From positions 1-35,223 of the forward strand of contig CAZGIX010000024.1 in NCBI GenBank assembly GCA_964525785.1: a stretch of DNA of 35,223 nt. The letters run 5' to 3'. This document shows positions 17,061 to 24,298 of the stretch, one piece after another. The notes beneath the pieces were generated by a model, which did not search any database, was not told the DNA's origin, and was given only the letters and a program-made list of their open reading frames with translations. The first letter of the stretch is position 1, and every line of letters begins with the position of its first letter. The translations under genes were made by a program, and so were the position numbers. The stretch is from JAQBDA01 sp964525785 (lineage in GTDB: Bacteria; Chloroflexota; Anaerolineae; Anaerolineales; UBA4823).

Positions 17061-17846
17061 GTGAGCGTCATTATTCTGCAGGATGAGATCATCCATTATG
17101 AGGTTTTAGGCCGTGGTCGTCCCCTGGTCTTCCTGCACGACTGGGTCGGATCGTGGAGATATTGGATTCCCGCAATGCAGGCGGCTTCTATCTCTTACCG
17201 TACATACGCCCTCGACCTGTGGGGGTTTGGCGACACTGCCAAGAGCGCCCGCCATTACTCCGTGGAACAGCAGATTGATCTGCTAAACGATTTCATGGAA
17301 AAACTGGGAATCGGCCGGGTTGCTCTGGTCGGACATGGCTTTGGGGCAATCTTATCCATGTTGTTTGCGCAACGTTACAGCAGCCTTGTCGACCGCCTTC
17401 TGGCTGTCAGCTACCCATTTAGTCAGGAGACCATTAATCCGCGCCTGCAGTCCGCCACTCCGACTGAGCTGGCCGATTGGCTGCTGGGACGTAATTCGCA
17501 CGAAGCTGCCTGGGCGGAGGCGTGTAAGGCAGATTCCAAAGCGATCCTGCTTACCCTGGCCGGTCTGCAGAACGTCGAGCTGCACGCGTTGCCCGCCCTG
17601 ATCCAGACTCCCACCTTATTGGTGCATGGGATGAATGATCCAGCTATCGGGATTCCAGATCCGAATATAATCTCCCTTTTACCAGAACACCTACACCACA
17701 TTATTTTTGAGCAATCTGGTCATTACCCGATGTTGGAGGAGACCAGCAAGTTCAACCGCCTGCTGAGTGATTTCCTCAACTTAAGCTCCAGCACAAGTCC
17801 CAGGCAGTTGCAGGTAAAGGAAGAGTGGAAACGGCGTGTGCGCTGA
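17061..17846 (+). CDS. Alpha/beta-hydrolase paralogue lacking the catalytic serine
   Basis: A 261-residue paralogue of the hydrolase at 5824-6618, sharing HYEVxGRG, the SYRTYALDxWGFG segment and overall length. The nucleophile elbow reads GHGFGA (91-96): Gly93 (codon GGC) replaces Ser93, a change reachable from AGC by one base. The oxyanion-loop HG has also become HD (26-27). The candidate acid (NDPAIGIPD) and His (QSGHYPML) remain. The protein is therefore probably a non-catalytic binding or sensor protein, as with RsbQ-like or receptor hydrolases, though RsbQ itself keeps its Ser. It starts with GTG, 28 bases after the receiver gene, and closes the operon. Confidence 0.85.
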   Translation: MSVIILQDEIIHYEVLGRGRPLVFLHDWVGSWRYWIPAMQAASISYRTYALDLWGFGDTAKSARHYSVEQQIDLLNDFMEKLGIGRVALVGHGFGAILSMLFAQRYSSLVDRLLAVSYPFSQETINPRLQSATPTELADWLLGRNSHEAAWAEACKADSKAILLTLAGLQNVELHALPALIQTPTLLVHGMNDPAIGIPDPNIISLLPEHLHHIIFEQSGHYPMLEETSKFNRLLSDFLNLSSSTSPRQLQVKEEWKRRVR

Positions 17847-17872
17847 TCCCTCTTTACAGGGGTAGAAAATAA

Positions 17873-17900
17873 ACGGCACTACCGACACCACAGGTGCCGT
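17873..17900 (+). terminator. Hairpin ending the signalling operon
   Basis: A 7-bp perfect stem ACGGCAC/GTGCCGT (17873-17879 with 17894-17900) lies 26 bases after the last stop codon. No T tract follows, so intrinsic termination is uncertain. It is the only strong hairpin before the next promoter. Confidence 0.4.
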
Positions 17901-17944
17901 ACCGATAGGGTTAACCAGTATGAGCGGTGGGGAAATGTGCTTAC

Positions 17945-17974
17945 TTGACAGTTAAGCGCAACCAAGCTTATACT
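17945..17974 (+). promoter_or_regulatory. Promoter of the thiamine operon
   Basis: TTGACA (17945-17950) and TATACT (17969-17974) are separated by 18 bases. Transcription would start near 17981, about 105 bases before the TPP aptamer, so the leader includes the palindrome at 17995-18067. Confidence 0.75.
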
Positions 17975-17994
17975 AACGGCAGAATCGTTAAGTC

Positions 17995-18067
17995 ATCTCA
18001 AAATGGTTGTGTGGGGTGGGTGCGGCAAAAATGCCGCACACCCCCCAAGACGTCTTGCTTTTGAGAT
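17995..18067 (+). repeat. Long nested palindrome ahead of the TPP riboswitch
   Basis: Outer arms ATCTCAAAA and TTTTGAGAT (17995-18003 with 18059-18067) are perfect. Inside is a GC-rich hairpin, GTGCGGCA-AAA-TGCCGCAC, flanked by GGGG and CCCCCC runs, plus a small AAGACGTCTT palindrome. It resembles a REP-like or miniature element rather than part of the aptamer. It shares the GGGGTG/CACCCCC character of the hairpin at 22853-22890. Confidence 0.55.
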
Positions 18068-18084
18068 AGCCTACAATAAATTGC

Positions 18085-18170
18085 ACGGGGAGCCTGGTGA
18101 TGCCAGGCTGAGAGGAGGGCCAGCAGCCCTCGACCCGCGAACCTGATCCGGATAATGCCGGCGGAGGAAT
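18085..18170 (+). promoter_or_regulatory. TPP (THI-box) riboswitch aptamer
   Basis: The conserved landmarks are present in order: ACGGGGAGCC, the CTGAGA core (18108-18113), a GAGGGC/GCCCTC P3 extension, ACCCG-GAACCTGATCCGG and GATAATGCCGGCGGAGGAA. It should bind thiamine pyrophosphate and turn down the thiamine pyrophosphokinase and ABC importer operon that follows. The expression platform is the hairpin at 18191-18215. Confidence 0.95.
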
Positions 18171-18190
18171 CGCAACCTACTAGACGCTAA

Positions 18191-18215
18191 GCCCTCCTCC
18201 AGCATGAGAGGAGGG
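18191..18215 (+). promoter_or_regulatory. Riboswitch expression platform: Shine-Dalgarno sequestering hairpin
   Basis: CCCTCCTC (18192-18199) pairs perfectly with GAGGAGGG (18208-18215) over an 8-base loop. The right arm contains the ribosome binding site for the TTG start at 18223. The same left arm, as GCCCTCCTC, is a perfect 9-base complement of GAGGAGGGC at 18112-18120 inside the aptamer. That pairing would break the CTGAGA core and free the ribosome site, a simple two-state switch. The following TATTATTTT could add weak termination. Confidence 0.75.
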
Positions 18216-18222
18216 TATTATT

Positions 18223-18888
18223 TTGTACAACCTCAAGCGCACCATCATCTTCGCCAATGGAGAGCTCAAGGATTACGAAGCTGTCCGAGCGTTGGTCCAT
18301 TCAGATGACCTTATCATCGCCGCCGACGGTGGGGCGCGCCACTGCAGCATGCTCGGCCTCATACCGCAGGTATTAATCGGGGATTTCGACTCGCTCGACG
18401 AAGATGAAGTCGAGCGAATTGCCCGATCTGGGACACAAATAATCCGGCACCCCGCCCATAAAGATTACACTGATCTTGAGCTGGCGCTGATGCACGCCCA
18501 GGAATCCGGCGCCAGGGAAGTCTTGATTTTCGGTGCTTTGGGTGCGCGTTGGGATCAAACGCTGGCAAACCTGCTTCTTCCAGCTTCGGATAGCTACCGC
18601 AAGATGGACATCCGCCTGGTCGATGGCAAGCAAGAAATCTATCTGCTGCGCGCAGGCGTCCGGCACGTGATCTCTGGCGAGGCTGGTGATACCCTCTCGC
18701 TGATCCCTCTAATTGGCACAGCCCAGGGAGTCAAAACCGATGGTCTTGAATATCCTCTGCACGATGAATCGCTGTACTTCGGCGCTACCCGCGGCCTGAG
18801 CAACACATTACTCGGCGGAAGCGCCTCTGTCCAGTTCGAACAGGGCGCGCTGCTGTGTGTGGTCATCCATAAACCGGGCAGCGTCTAG
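18223..18888 (+). CDS. thiN: Thiamine pyrophosphokinase
   Basis: A 221-residue cytoplasmic enzyme transferring pyrophosphate from ATP to thiamine to give TPP. Family motifs are AADGGARH (substrate pocket), IGDFDSLDEDEV, KDYTDLELAL and GALGARWDQTLANL. The C-terminal beta-domain includes TRGLSNTLLGG. The start is TTG 18223, with GGAGG 8 bases upstream inside the riboswitch hairpin; no in-frame ATG exists nearby. It is the first gene of a TPP-controlled operon with thiBPQ, so imported thiamine is converted directly to the cofactor. No thiamine biosynthesis genes are present in the window, which fits a salvage role. Confidence 0.93.
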   Translation: MYNLKRTIIFANGELKDYEAVRALVHSDDLIIAADGGARHCSMLGLIPQVLIGDFDSLDEDEVERIARSGTQIIRHPAHKDYTDLELALMHAQESGAREVLIFGALGARWDQTLANLLLPASDSYRKMDIRLVDGKQEIYLLRAGVRHVISGEAGDTLSLIPLIGTAQGVKTDGLEYPLHDESLYFGATRGLSNTLLGGSASVQFEQGALLCVVIHKPGSV

Positions 18889-18937
18889 CAGGCGCTGCGT
18901 ATTAACAACCTGTTGTTTTATTTCGAGGAGGCAAAAG

Positions 18938-20005
18938 ATGCTTCGAAAAGTAGGCTTGATTTTATCACTGGGTATGCTAGGGATTTCAGGCTGCGTGCAG
19001 TCGGGTCCGACAAGCACTCCAACTGTATTGGAGCCGCGCGTCCTGACCGTAATGACCCACGATTCGTTCGCGGTATCCGAAGACGTCATCAGGGCCTTCG
19101 AATCTGAAAACCAAATCAAGGTGCAGTTTCTCAAAGCGGGCGATACCGGCACGGCTCTCAACAAGGCTATCTTGTCCGTAGATAACCCGCTTGCGGATGT
19201 GTTCTACGGCATTGACAACACTTTCCTGAGTCGGGCGCTGGACGAAGGGATTTTCGAGAGCTATGCATCCCCGGCTCTGGCAGGTATTCCGGATGAGTTC
19301 AAGCTTGATCCTCAAAACCGCGCTTTACCGGTCGATTACGGGGATGTGTGCCTGAATTTCGACAAAGGCTATTTCGAGGAGAAAGGCATTTCCCCACCTC
19401 AATCCCTGGAAGACCTGGTCAAACCCGAGTATAAGAGCCTGCTGGTAGTCCAGAATCCGGCAACTTCCTCACCCGGTCTGGCTTTCCTTCTGGCAACCAT
19501 CGGACACTTCGGAGAGGATGGCTACCTTGATTACTGGAGTGAGCTGGTTGACAATGATGTCAAAGTAGTCAACGACTGGGATAGCGCTTATAATTCTGAG
19601 TTCAGCGGCTCTGCAGGGAGAGGATCGCGCCCGATTGTGGTCTCTTACGATTCAAGCCCGGCTTTCGAGGTGATCTATGCTGAGACGCCGCCGGAGACGC
19701 CGCCAACCGCTGCAGTGGTCGGAGATGAGACTTGCTTCCGGCAGATCGAGCTGGTGGGTATCTTGAAAGGCACCAAAAATCGCGACCTGGCTGAAAAATG
19801 GATCGACTTTATGCTGTCAACCACCTTCCAGGAGGATATGCCTATGCAGATGTTCGTCTTCCCGGTCAATCCCAACGCTGGGCTGGATGAGGTTTTCACT
19901 AAGCATCTTTCACTGCCTGAGAAGACAGCAGTCGTTAGCCCGGAACTGATCGCCCAGAAGCGCGAACAGTGGTTGAAGGACTGGACGGAGACTGTGTTGA
20001 GATAA
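18938..20005 (+). CDS. thiB: Thiamine ABC transporter substrate-binding lipoprotein
   Basis: A 355-residue extracytoplasmic lipoprotein that captures thiamine or a phosphate ester. The signal peptide ends in a lipobox with Cys19 (GISGC), followed by a Thr/Pro spacer. The mature part has features of the ThiB/iron-type binding proteins: LTVMTHDSF near the N-terminus, LADVFYGIDNTFLSRA, VDYGDVCLNFD and a C-terminal segment with FMLSTTFQEDMP and VFPVNP. I chose ATG 18938, with GAGGAGG 6 bases upstream; a longer in-frame reading overlaps thiN and lacks a site. It is co-transcribed with thiN, thiP and thiQ under the TPP riboswitch, which supports thiamine over iron as ligand. Confidence 0.9.
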   Translation: MLRKVGLILSLGMLGISGCVQSGPTSTPTVLEPRVLTVMTHDSFAVSEDVIRAFESENQIKVQFLKAGDTGTALNKAILSVDNPLADVFYGIDNTFLSRALDEGIFESYASPALAGIPDEFKLDPQNRALPVDYGDVCLNFDKGYFEEKGISPPQSLEDLVKPEYKSLLVVQNPATSSPGLAFLLATIGHFGEDGYLDYWSELVDNDVKVVNDWDSAYNSEFSGSAGRGSRPIVVSYDSSPAFEVIYAETPPETPPTAAVVGDETCFRQIELVGILKGTKNRDLAEKWIDFMLSTTFQEDMPMQMFVFPVNPNAGLDEVFTKHLSLPEKTAVVSPELIAQKREQWLKDWTETVLR

Positions 20006-20008
20006 TCT

Positions 20009-21721
20009 ATGAAACAATCCAGGCATATCTTCCGCACCACTGCTTTGTGGATTGTGCCGCTTGCCTTCCTAGTGCTGTTTTATTTTTACCCGATGCTCCG
20101 CATCCTCTCGATCAGCCTGGGGCGCGGGGAAGGTGGGTTAATTGCACCCTTTGCAGAAGCGCTCACTTCACCTGCCCAGCGGGGGATCATCTGGTTCACC
20201 ATCTGGCAGGCAGTGCTGTCCACCTTGCTGACCCTGTTATTCGGACTGCCCGGTGCATACCTGCTGGCGCGCTACCAGTTCCGCGGCAACGGGGTGGTAA
20301 TGGCGCTGACCGGCATCCCATTCGTGATGCCCACCCTGGTCGTGGCAGCTGCATTTAATGCCCTCATCGGTCCGCGCGGCTGGGTCAACCTGGCTCTGAT
20401 GGAATGGCTTGACCTCAGCCAACCGCCAGTCGAGTTTATTAATTCCCTGTCTGCCATCCTGCTGGCGCATATTTTTTATAACACCACCATTGTCCTGCGC
20501 ATGGTGGGCGATTTCTGGTCGCACATCGACCCCCGCCTGAGCCAGGCATCCAGGGTGCTGGGAGCCAACAACTGGCAGACACTGCGCCAGATTACGCTGC
20601 CCCTGTTGATGCCGGCAATTGCTTCGGCAGCGCTGCTGATCTTCATCTTCGATTTCACTTCATTCGGGGTCATTCTGGTGCTGGGTGGACCACGTTTTGT
20701 AACTCTGGAGGTCGAGATCTATAATCAAACCATCAGTCTCTTCAACCTGCCTCTGGCAGCTGCTCTGTCGATTATCCAGCTTGCCTGCACTCTCGCCTTC
20801 ACCGTTTTCTATACCCGCCTGTCAATACGACTGTCGCGGCCTCTGTCGCTGCGCCCGCAACGATATACACAAAAGCGTCTGACCTCCTGGCGCAGCCGGA
20901 TCATGGCTGGAGTGATCCTGACCCTGTTGGTCGGTTTAGAGACCGTTCCACTGGTCGCCCTGGCAGCACGCTCGTTCACCACACAGGATCAGGGTCGCAG
21001 TCAGGCATCGCTTTCTACTCAGCGGTTGACGCTAGCAAACTATCAGGAGCTTACGATCAACCGCCGGAATTCCTTGTTCTATGTGCCGCCCACGCAAGCG
21101 ATCATTAATTCCCTGGCTTATGCCTCTGCCACAGTCGTGTTGGCCCTCAGCCTGGGACTGCCGGTGGCATGGACTCTGGCGCGCGACCGCGATTCGGTCC
21201 TCAGCCGGGTGATGGACCCGATCTTGATGCTGCCGCTAGGGACATCTGCAGTCACTTTGGGGCTGGGTTTCATTGTGGCGTTAAACCACCCTCCGGTTGA
21301 TCTGCGCGCTTCGCCCGTACTCGTCCCCCTGGCTCACACATTGGTAGCGTTTCCATTTGTTGTGCGCAGCCTGGTACCGGCTATACGCAGCATCCGCCCC
21401 CGATTGAGGCAAGCTGCTGCGGTGCTGGGCGCTGCCGAAAGCCAGGTTCTTCTGCAGGTTGACCTGCCGTTGGTTGGGCGCGCTATGCTGGTAGCAGCTG
21501 TTTTCGCATTTACCATCTCGCTCGGTGAGTTCGGAGCTACTGCCCTGATTGCACGCCCCGACCGCCCCACAATCCCCATCATGATCTACAGGTTTATTTC
21601 CCAGCCCGGCGCTCTGAACTACGGGCAAGCGCTTGCATTAAGCACCATATTGATGGTCACCACATCAGCCGGCATGCTGGCAATCGAGCGCTTCCGCATC
21701 GCCGAAGTGGGGGAGTTTTAA
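20009..21721 (+). CDS. thiP: Thiamine ABC transporter permease (fused two-domain)
   Basis: A 570-residue inner-membrane permease with two homologous permease halves of about six helices each, as in ThiP and FbpB. Each half carries an EAA-type coupling loop for the ATPase: ASRVLGANNWQTLRQITLP (first) and AAAVLGAAESQVLLQVDLP (second). The start lies 3 bases after the thiB stop codon, so translation is tightly linked. The second half ends in SLGEFGATALIARPDRPTIP, a strongly conserved segment of this permease group. Confidence 0.92.
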   Translation: MKQSRHIFRTTALWIVPLAFLVLFYFYPMLRILSISLGRGEGGLIAPFAEALTSPAQRGIIWFTIWQAVLSTLLTLLFGLPGAYLLARYQFRGNGVVMALTGIPFVMPTLVVAAAFNALIGPRGWVNLALMEWLDLSQPPVEFINSLSAILLAHIFYNTTIVLRMVGDFWSHIDPRLSQASRVLGANNWQTLRQITLPLLMPAIASAALLIFIFDFTSFGVILVLGGPRFVTLEVEIYNQTISLFNLPLAAALSIIQLACTLAFTVFYTRLSIRLSRPLSLRPQRYTQKRLTSWRSRIMAGVILTLLVGLETVPLVALAARSFTTQDQGRSQASLSTQRLTLANYQELTINRRNSLFYVPPTQAIINSLAYASATVVLALSLGLPVAWTLARDRDSVLSRVMDPILMLPLGTSAVTLGLGFIVALNHPPVDLRASPVLVPLAHTLVAFPFVVRSLVPAIRSIRPRLRQAAAVLGAAESQVLLQVDLPLVGRAMLVAAVFAFTISLGEFGATALIARPDRPTIPIMIYRFISQPGALNYGQALALSTILMVTTSAGMLAIERFRIAEVGEF

Positions 21722-21723
21722 TC

Positions 21724-22785
21724 ATGGACGGACTGCAGCTGGCAGATATTGAAAAATCCTTTGGAGGTACCCGGGCGGTGTCGGGGGTCTCTTTCAATGT
21801 TTCGCCGGGGGAGATCGTGGCCCTGCTCGGACCCAGCGGTTGCGGGAAATCGACCATCCTGGCGATAATCGCCGGTCTGGAGCGTCCTGATCGAGGGCAG
21901 ATCACCTGGAATGGTGAGGATCTGGAAGGCATGCCCACGCACAAGCGAAATTTCGGTCTCATGTTCCAGGATTTCGCTCTTTTTCCACACATGAATGTGA
22001 GCGACAATATCGCCTTCGGACTGCGGATGGAAGGCGTTCAGGGGGGTGAAATACAACGGCGCGTCCAGCAAGCGCTTGCCCTGGTAGGGCTGCCCGGTAT
22101 CGAGCAGCGGGATGTCAATACCCTATCTGGTGGGGAACAGCAGCGCGTGGCCCTGGCACGCTCATTGGCCCCTCAGCCGCGCCTGCTGATGCTCGATGAA
22201 CCGCTCGGATCGTTGGACAGGACCTTGCGCGAGCGACTGATCATCGAGCTAGGGGATATCTTGCACAAAACCAGACAGACCGCGGTCTATGTAACCCATG
22301 ATCAGGAAGAAGCCTTCACCCTGGCTGACCGCGTCGTGCTGATGAACGCTGGGCAGGTGATGCAGGTGGACACCCCGCAAGCCATCTACCACCATCCAGC
22401 TTCTCCCTTTGTGGCGCAGTTTCTTGGCCTGGGCAATCTATTAGATGGGGAGGCTCAGATCATTGATGGCAAGCCAGGCGTGAGGACCGCTATCGGGTGG
22501 CTGCCGGCGGCTGTCAGGCCCCACGAAAAAGTTGCCCTCCTGCTGCGCCCCGATGCCGTACAGCTTGCTGAGACGGTTAAGCACAACACCGATGGATACT
22601 GGTATTTGGAAGGAGAATTACTTAGCTACACTTTCCGGGGCACTACTTACCGGGCAATTATCGATGTACAGGGTATTCCTCTAACCTTTGAATTTCCATC
22701 CTCTTCTGACCTACCGGGAATTGGGGGAACAGTCAGGATCGGGTTTGATCCTCAGGAGGCGGTACAGGTATTCCCAGCACCTTGA
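21724..22785 (+). CDS. thiQ: Thiamine ABC transporter ATP-binding protein
   Basis: A 353-residue ATPase energising thiamine import. Walker A is GPSGCGKST (36-44), the Q-loop is in LMFQDFALFPHM, the signature is LSGGEQQR (134-141), Walker B is LLMLDE (D158, catalytic E159) and the switch His lies in YVTHDQEEA. About 110 C-terminal residues form a TOBE-like regulatory domain, making it longer than E. coli ThiQ (about 230) and closer to FbpC/PotA-type subunits. On its own it would be called an iron- or polyamine-type ATPase; the TPP riboswitch and thiN supply the thiamine assignment. It starts 2 bases after thiP. A promoter for the next gene overlaps its last codons. Confidence 0.88.
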   Translation: MDGLQLADIEKSFGGTRAVSGVSFNVSPGEIVALLGPSGCGKSTILAIIAGLERPDRGQITWNGEDLEGMPTHKRNFGLMFQDFALFPHMNVSDNIAFGLRMEGVQGGEIQRRVQQALALVGLPGIEQRDVNTLSGGEQQRVALARSLAPQPRLLMLDEPLGSLDRTLRERLIIELGDILHKTRQTAVYVTHDQEEAFTLADRVVLMNAGQVMQVDTPQAIYHHPASPFVAQFLGLGNLLDGEAQIIDGKPGVRTAIGWLPAAVRPHEKVALLLRPDAVQLAETVKHNTDGYWYLEGELLSYTFRGTTYRAIIDVQGIPLTFEFPSSSDLPGIGGTVRIGFDPQEAVQVFPAP

Positions 22786-22810
22786 TGCCAATAAGTATAT
22801 TTTTTATAAT
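22782..22810 (+). promoter_or_regulatory. Promoter of the rhodanese gene
   Basis: TTGATG (22782-22787), overlapping the thiQ stop codon, is followed after 17 bases by a perfect TATAAT (22805-22810). A second TATAAT lies at 22819-22824. Either gives a leader of over 120 bases containing the hairpin at 22853-22890. Confidence 0.6.
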
Positions 22811-22852
22811 AATAGTCTATAATATTAGAAGTAAAGCACTTCAGAGGGTTTT

Positions 22853-22890
22853 GGGGGTGTCTGGGCGAGCTACGCTCGCCAGACACCCCC
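22853..22890 (+). repeat. Long GC-rich hairpin in the rhodanese leader
   Basis: GGGGGTGTCTGG(G)CGAGC pairs with GCTCGCCAGACACCCCC, 17 base pairs with one bulged G and a TAC loop. Shorter GAGGGT/ACCCTC and CAGAG/CTCTG arms surround it. No T tract follows. It could end the thiamine transcript or be a REP-like element related in style to the palindrome at 17995-18067. Confidence 0.65.
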
Positions 22891-22949
22891 ACCCACCCTC
22901 CAACTCTGTAAGGCCCAACATTATTCAGTGTGATCTGGAGGAACTAATA

Positions 22950-23795
22950 ATGGTTAGAGAATACGCACATCCCGATTATCTGGTAGAGACTGAATGGGTG
23001 GCTCAGAATTTGAACGATCCGAACATCCGCCTGGTGGAGTCGAATGAGGATTTCCTGCTCTACGAAACCGGACATATTCCTGGTGCAGTGAAAGTGGACT
23101 GGTTTACCACGCTGCAGGATCCTGTACGGCGTGATTTCTTGAGTCGGGCGGACTTTGAAAAGCTGTGCTCCGAGGCAGGTATCTCAAAAGACACGACCGT
23201 AATTTTTTATGGCGATAAAAGCAACTGGTTCGCCACATACGCCCTGTGGCTGTTCCGCTACTATGGTCATGAGATGGTCAAGATAATGAATGGAGGCCGC
23301 ACGAAATGGATACAGGAACAGCGTCCGCTCAGCACCGCGGTTCCATCTTATCCCAAAACCACTTATAAAGCAAAAGAACCCGATCCTGGTATCCGGGCCT
23401 ACCGCGAGGATGTCTTCCGCCATATCCAGAATAAGCAGCCTCTGGTGGATGTCCGCTCACCCAAGGAATATTCTGGCGAGCTGCTGGCAATGCCGAATTA
23501 TCCACAAGAAGGTGCTACTCGAGGAGGGCATATCCCAGGCGCAGCCAACATCCCCTGGTCGCAAGCCACCAACGAGAACGACAGCACGTTTAAATCAGCC
23601 GAGGAGCTGAACAAGTTGTACCAGGAGCGTGGCATCACCCCGGACAAAGACATCATTGCTTACTGCCGGATTGGCGAGCGCAGCTCACACACCTGGTTCG
23701 TCCTGACCTATCTCCTGGGATATCCCAATGTACGCAATTACGACGGCTCGTGGACCGAGTGGGGCAACCTGGTTAACGCTCCTATTGAAAAATAG
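22950..23795 (+). CDS. Two-domain thiosulfate sulfurtransferase (rhodanese)
   Basis: A 281-residue cytoplasmic sulfurtransferase moving sulfane sulfur from thiosulfate or a similar donor to cyanide or thiols. The N-terminal rhodanese domain is non-catalytic, with Asp where the Cys would be (FYGDKSNW). The C-terminal domain has the active loop CRIGERS with Cys239; its basic residues favour thiosulfate over 3-mercaptopyruvate. GHIPGA occurs in both domains, as expected. I chose ATG 22950, with GGAGGAA upstream, because the longer in-frame reading runs through the leader hairpin. It is a single-gene unit with its own promoter. Its frame continues after the TAG stop into a gene relic. Confidence 0.93.
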   Translation: MVREYAHPDYLVETEWVAQNLNDPNIRLVESNEDFLLYETGHIPGAVKVDWFTTLQDPVRRDFLSRADFEKLCSEAGISKDTTVIFYGDKSNWFATYALWLFRYYGHEMVKIMNGGRTKWIQEQRPLSTAVPSYPKTTYKAKEPDPGIRAYREDVFRHIQNKQPLVDVRSPKEYSGELLAMPNYPQEGATRGGHIPGAANIPWSQATNENDSTFKSAEELNKLYQERGITPDKDIIAYCRIGERSSHTWFVLTYLLGYPNVRNYDGSWTEWGNLVNAPIEK

Positions 23796-23942
23796 GCTTT
23801 CAGCGTCAGCTTAAACCCTGGCAGCTATCTGGTCACCCAACCCGCGGGACAGGCGCTGCCGAGCTTAAGCTCACAGCAGGTATTCGTAAATCCAAACGAA
23901 TTCACCCAGGTGCAATTAACCCTGGATTGCGGTATCCGCTAA
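23796..23942 (+). pseudogene. C-terminal relic of a secreted beta-sandwich-type protein
   Basis: Starting right after the rhodanese TAG, and in the same frame, 48 codons read AFSVSLNPGSYLVTQPAG and end in QVQLTLDCGIR with a TAA. The pattern (xxSLxPGxYxV, then VxVNPNEFTQVxL) is that of the last beta strands of carboxypeptidase-regulatory-like or similar extracellular domains, which often end in a D-x-G-I-R tail in Chloroflexota proteins. There is no start codon or ribosome site, so it is probably the tail of a gene whose remainder was deleted. Readthrough of the TAG would append it to the rhodanese, which seems accidental. Confidence 0.6.
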
Positions 23943-23954
23943 GTCTTAAAGAAG

Positions 23955-23997
23955 CCACCTCCACTTATGGCGATGTTATTGCCATTTGTGGAGGTGG
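23955..23997 (+). terminator. Terminator-like hairpin after the rhodanese and relic
   Basis: CCACCTCCAC (23955-23964) pairs perfectly with GTGGAGGTGG (23988-23997), and an inner ATGGC/GCCAT stem continues it across a TT/TT internal loop. Only a modest T content follows. It lies between convergent genes and could serve both strands. Confidence 0.6.
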
Positions 23998-24034
23998 TCG
24001 CTTATTCCAGATTGGGGATAGAAACCTTCGTAGA

Positions 24035-24202
24035 TTAATACGTAAATCCTAGAAGCTCCAAAACATAATCGCCGTAGTTCCAGGCCAGACCCGCCATCAG
24101 GACACAACAACAGCACAGCAATACCAGTACAACAATGATGATGATCAAGGCTGTGTTGCTTTTCTTTTGCGGCGCTTCAGGGGTAATATAATTCTCGTCC
24201 AT
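24035..24202 (-). CDS. 55-residue membrane miniprotein with a Cys-Cys-Cys-Cys run
   Basis: ATG at 24202 is preceded on the minus strand by AGGAGAAGGAGAC, a strong ribosome site. The product is a short polar N-terminus (MDENYITPEAPQKKSNT), one hydrophobic helix (ALIIIIVVLVLL), four consecutive Cys inside the helix, then an aromatic, acidic tail ending LLGFTY. It is predicted as a single-pass inner-membrane protein with the Lys pair on the cytoplasmic side. It lies 96 bases downstream of the DUF4126 gene on the same strand, so it is likely the last gene of that operon. I recognise no family. Cys clusters like this can be lipid-modified or disulfide-linked, but this is not shown. Confidence 0.7.
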   Translation of the reverse strand: MDENYITPEAPQKKSNTALIIIIVVLVLLCCCCVLMAGLAWNYGDYVLELLGFTY

Positions 24203-24298
24203 GTCTCCTTCTCCTCTTTTTTGATTGATAGATATCGATGCCTTACCTACCCAATTTCAGAATGGCCAGACGAAGAAATATTATATGACTGGTTGTGG

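Noticed and set aside
18085..18170. Cobalamin or SAM riboswitch as alternative identity
   Set aside because: The CTGAGA core, the GAACCTGATCCGG block and the thiamine genes downstream fit only the TPP class.
21724..22785. Iron(III) or polyamine ABC transporter as identity of the operon
   Set aside because: The ATPase alone would allow it, but the TPP riboswitch and thiamine pyrophosphokinase in the same transcript favour thiamine.
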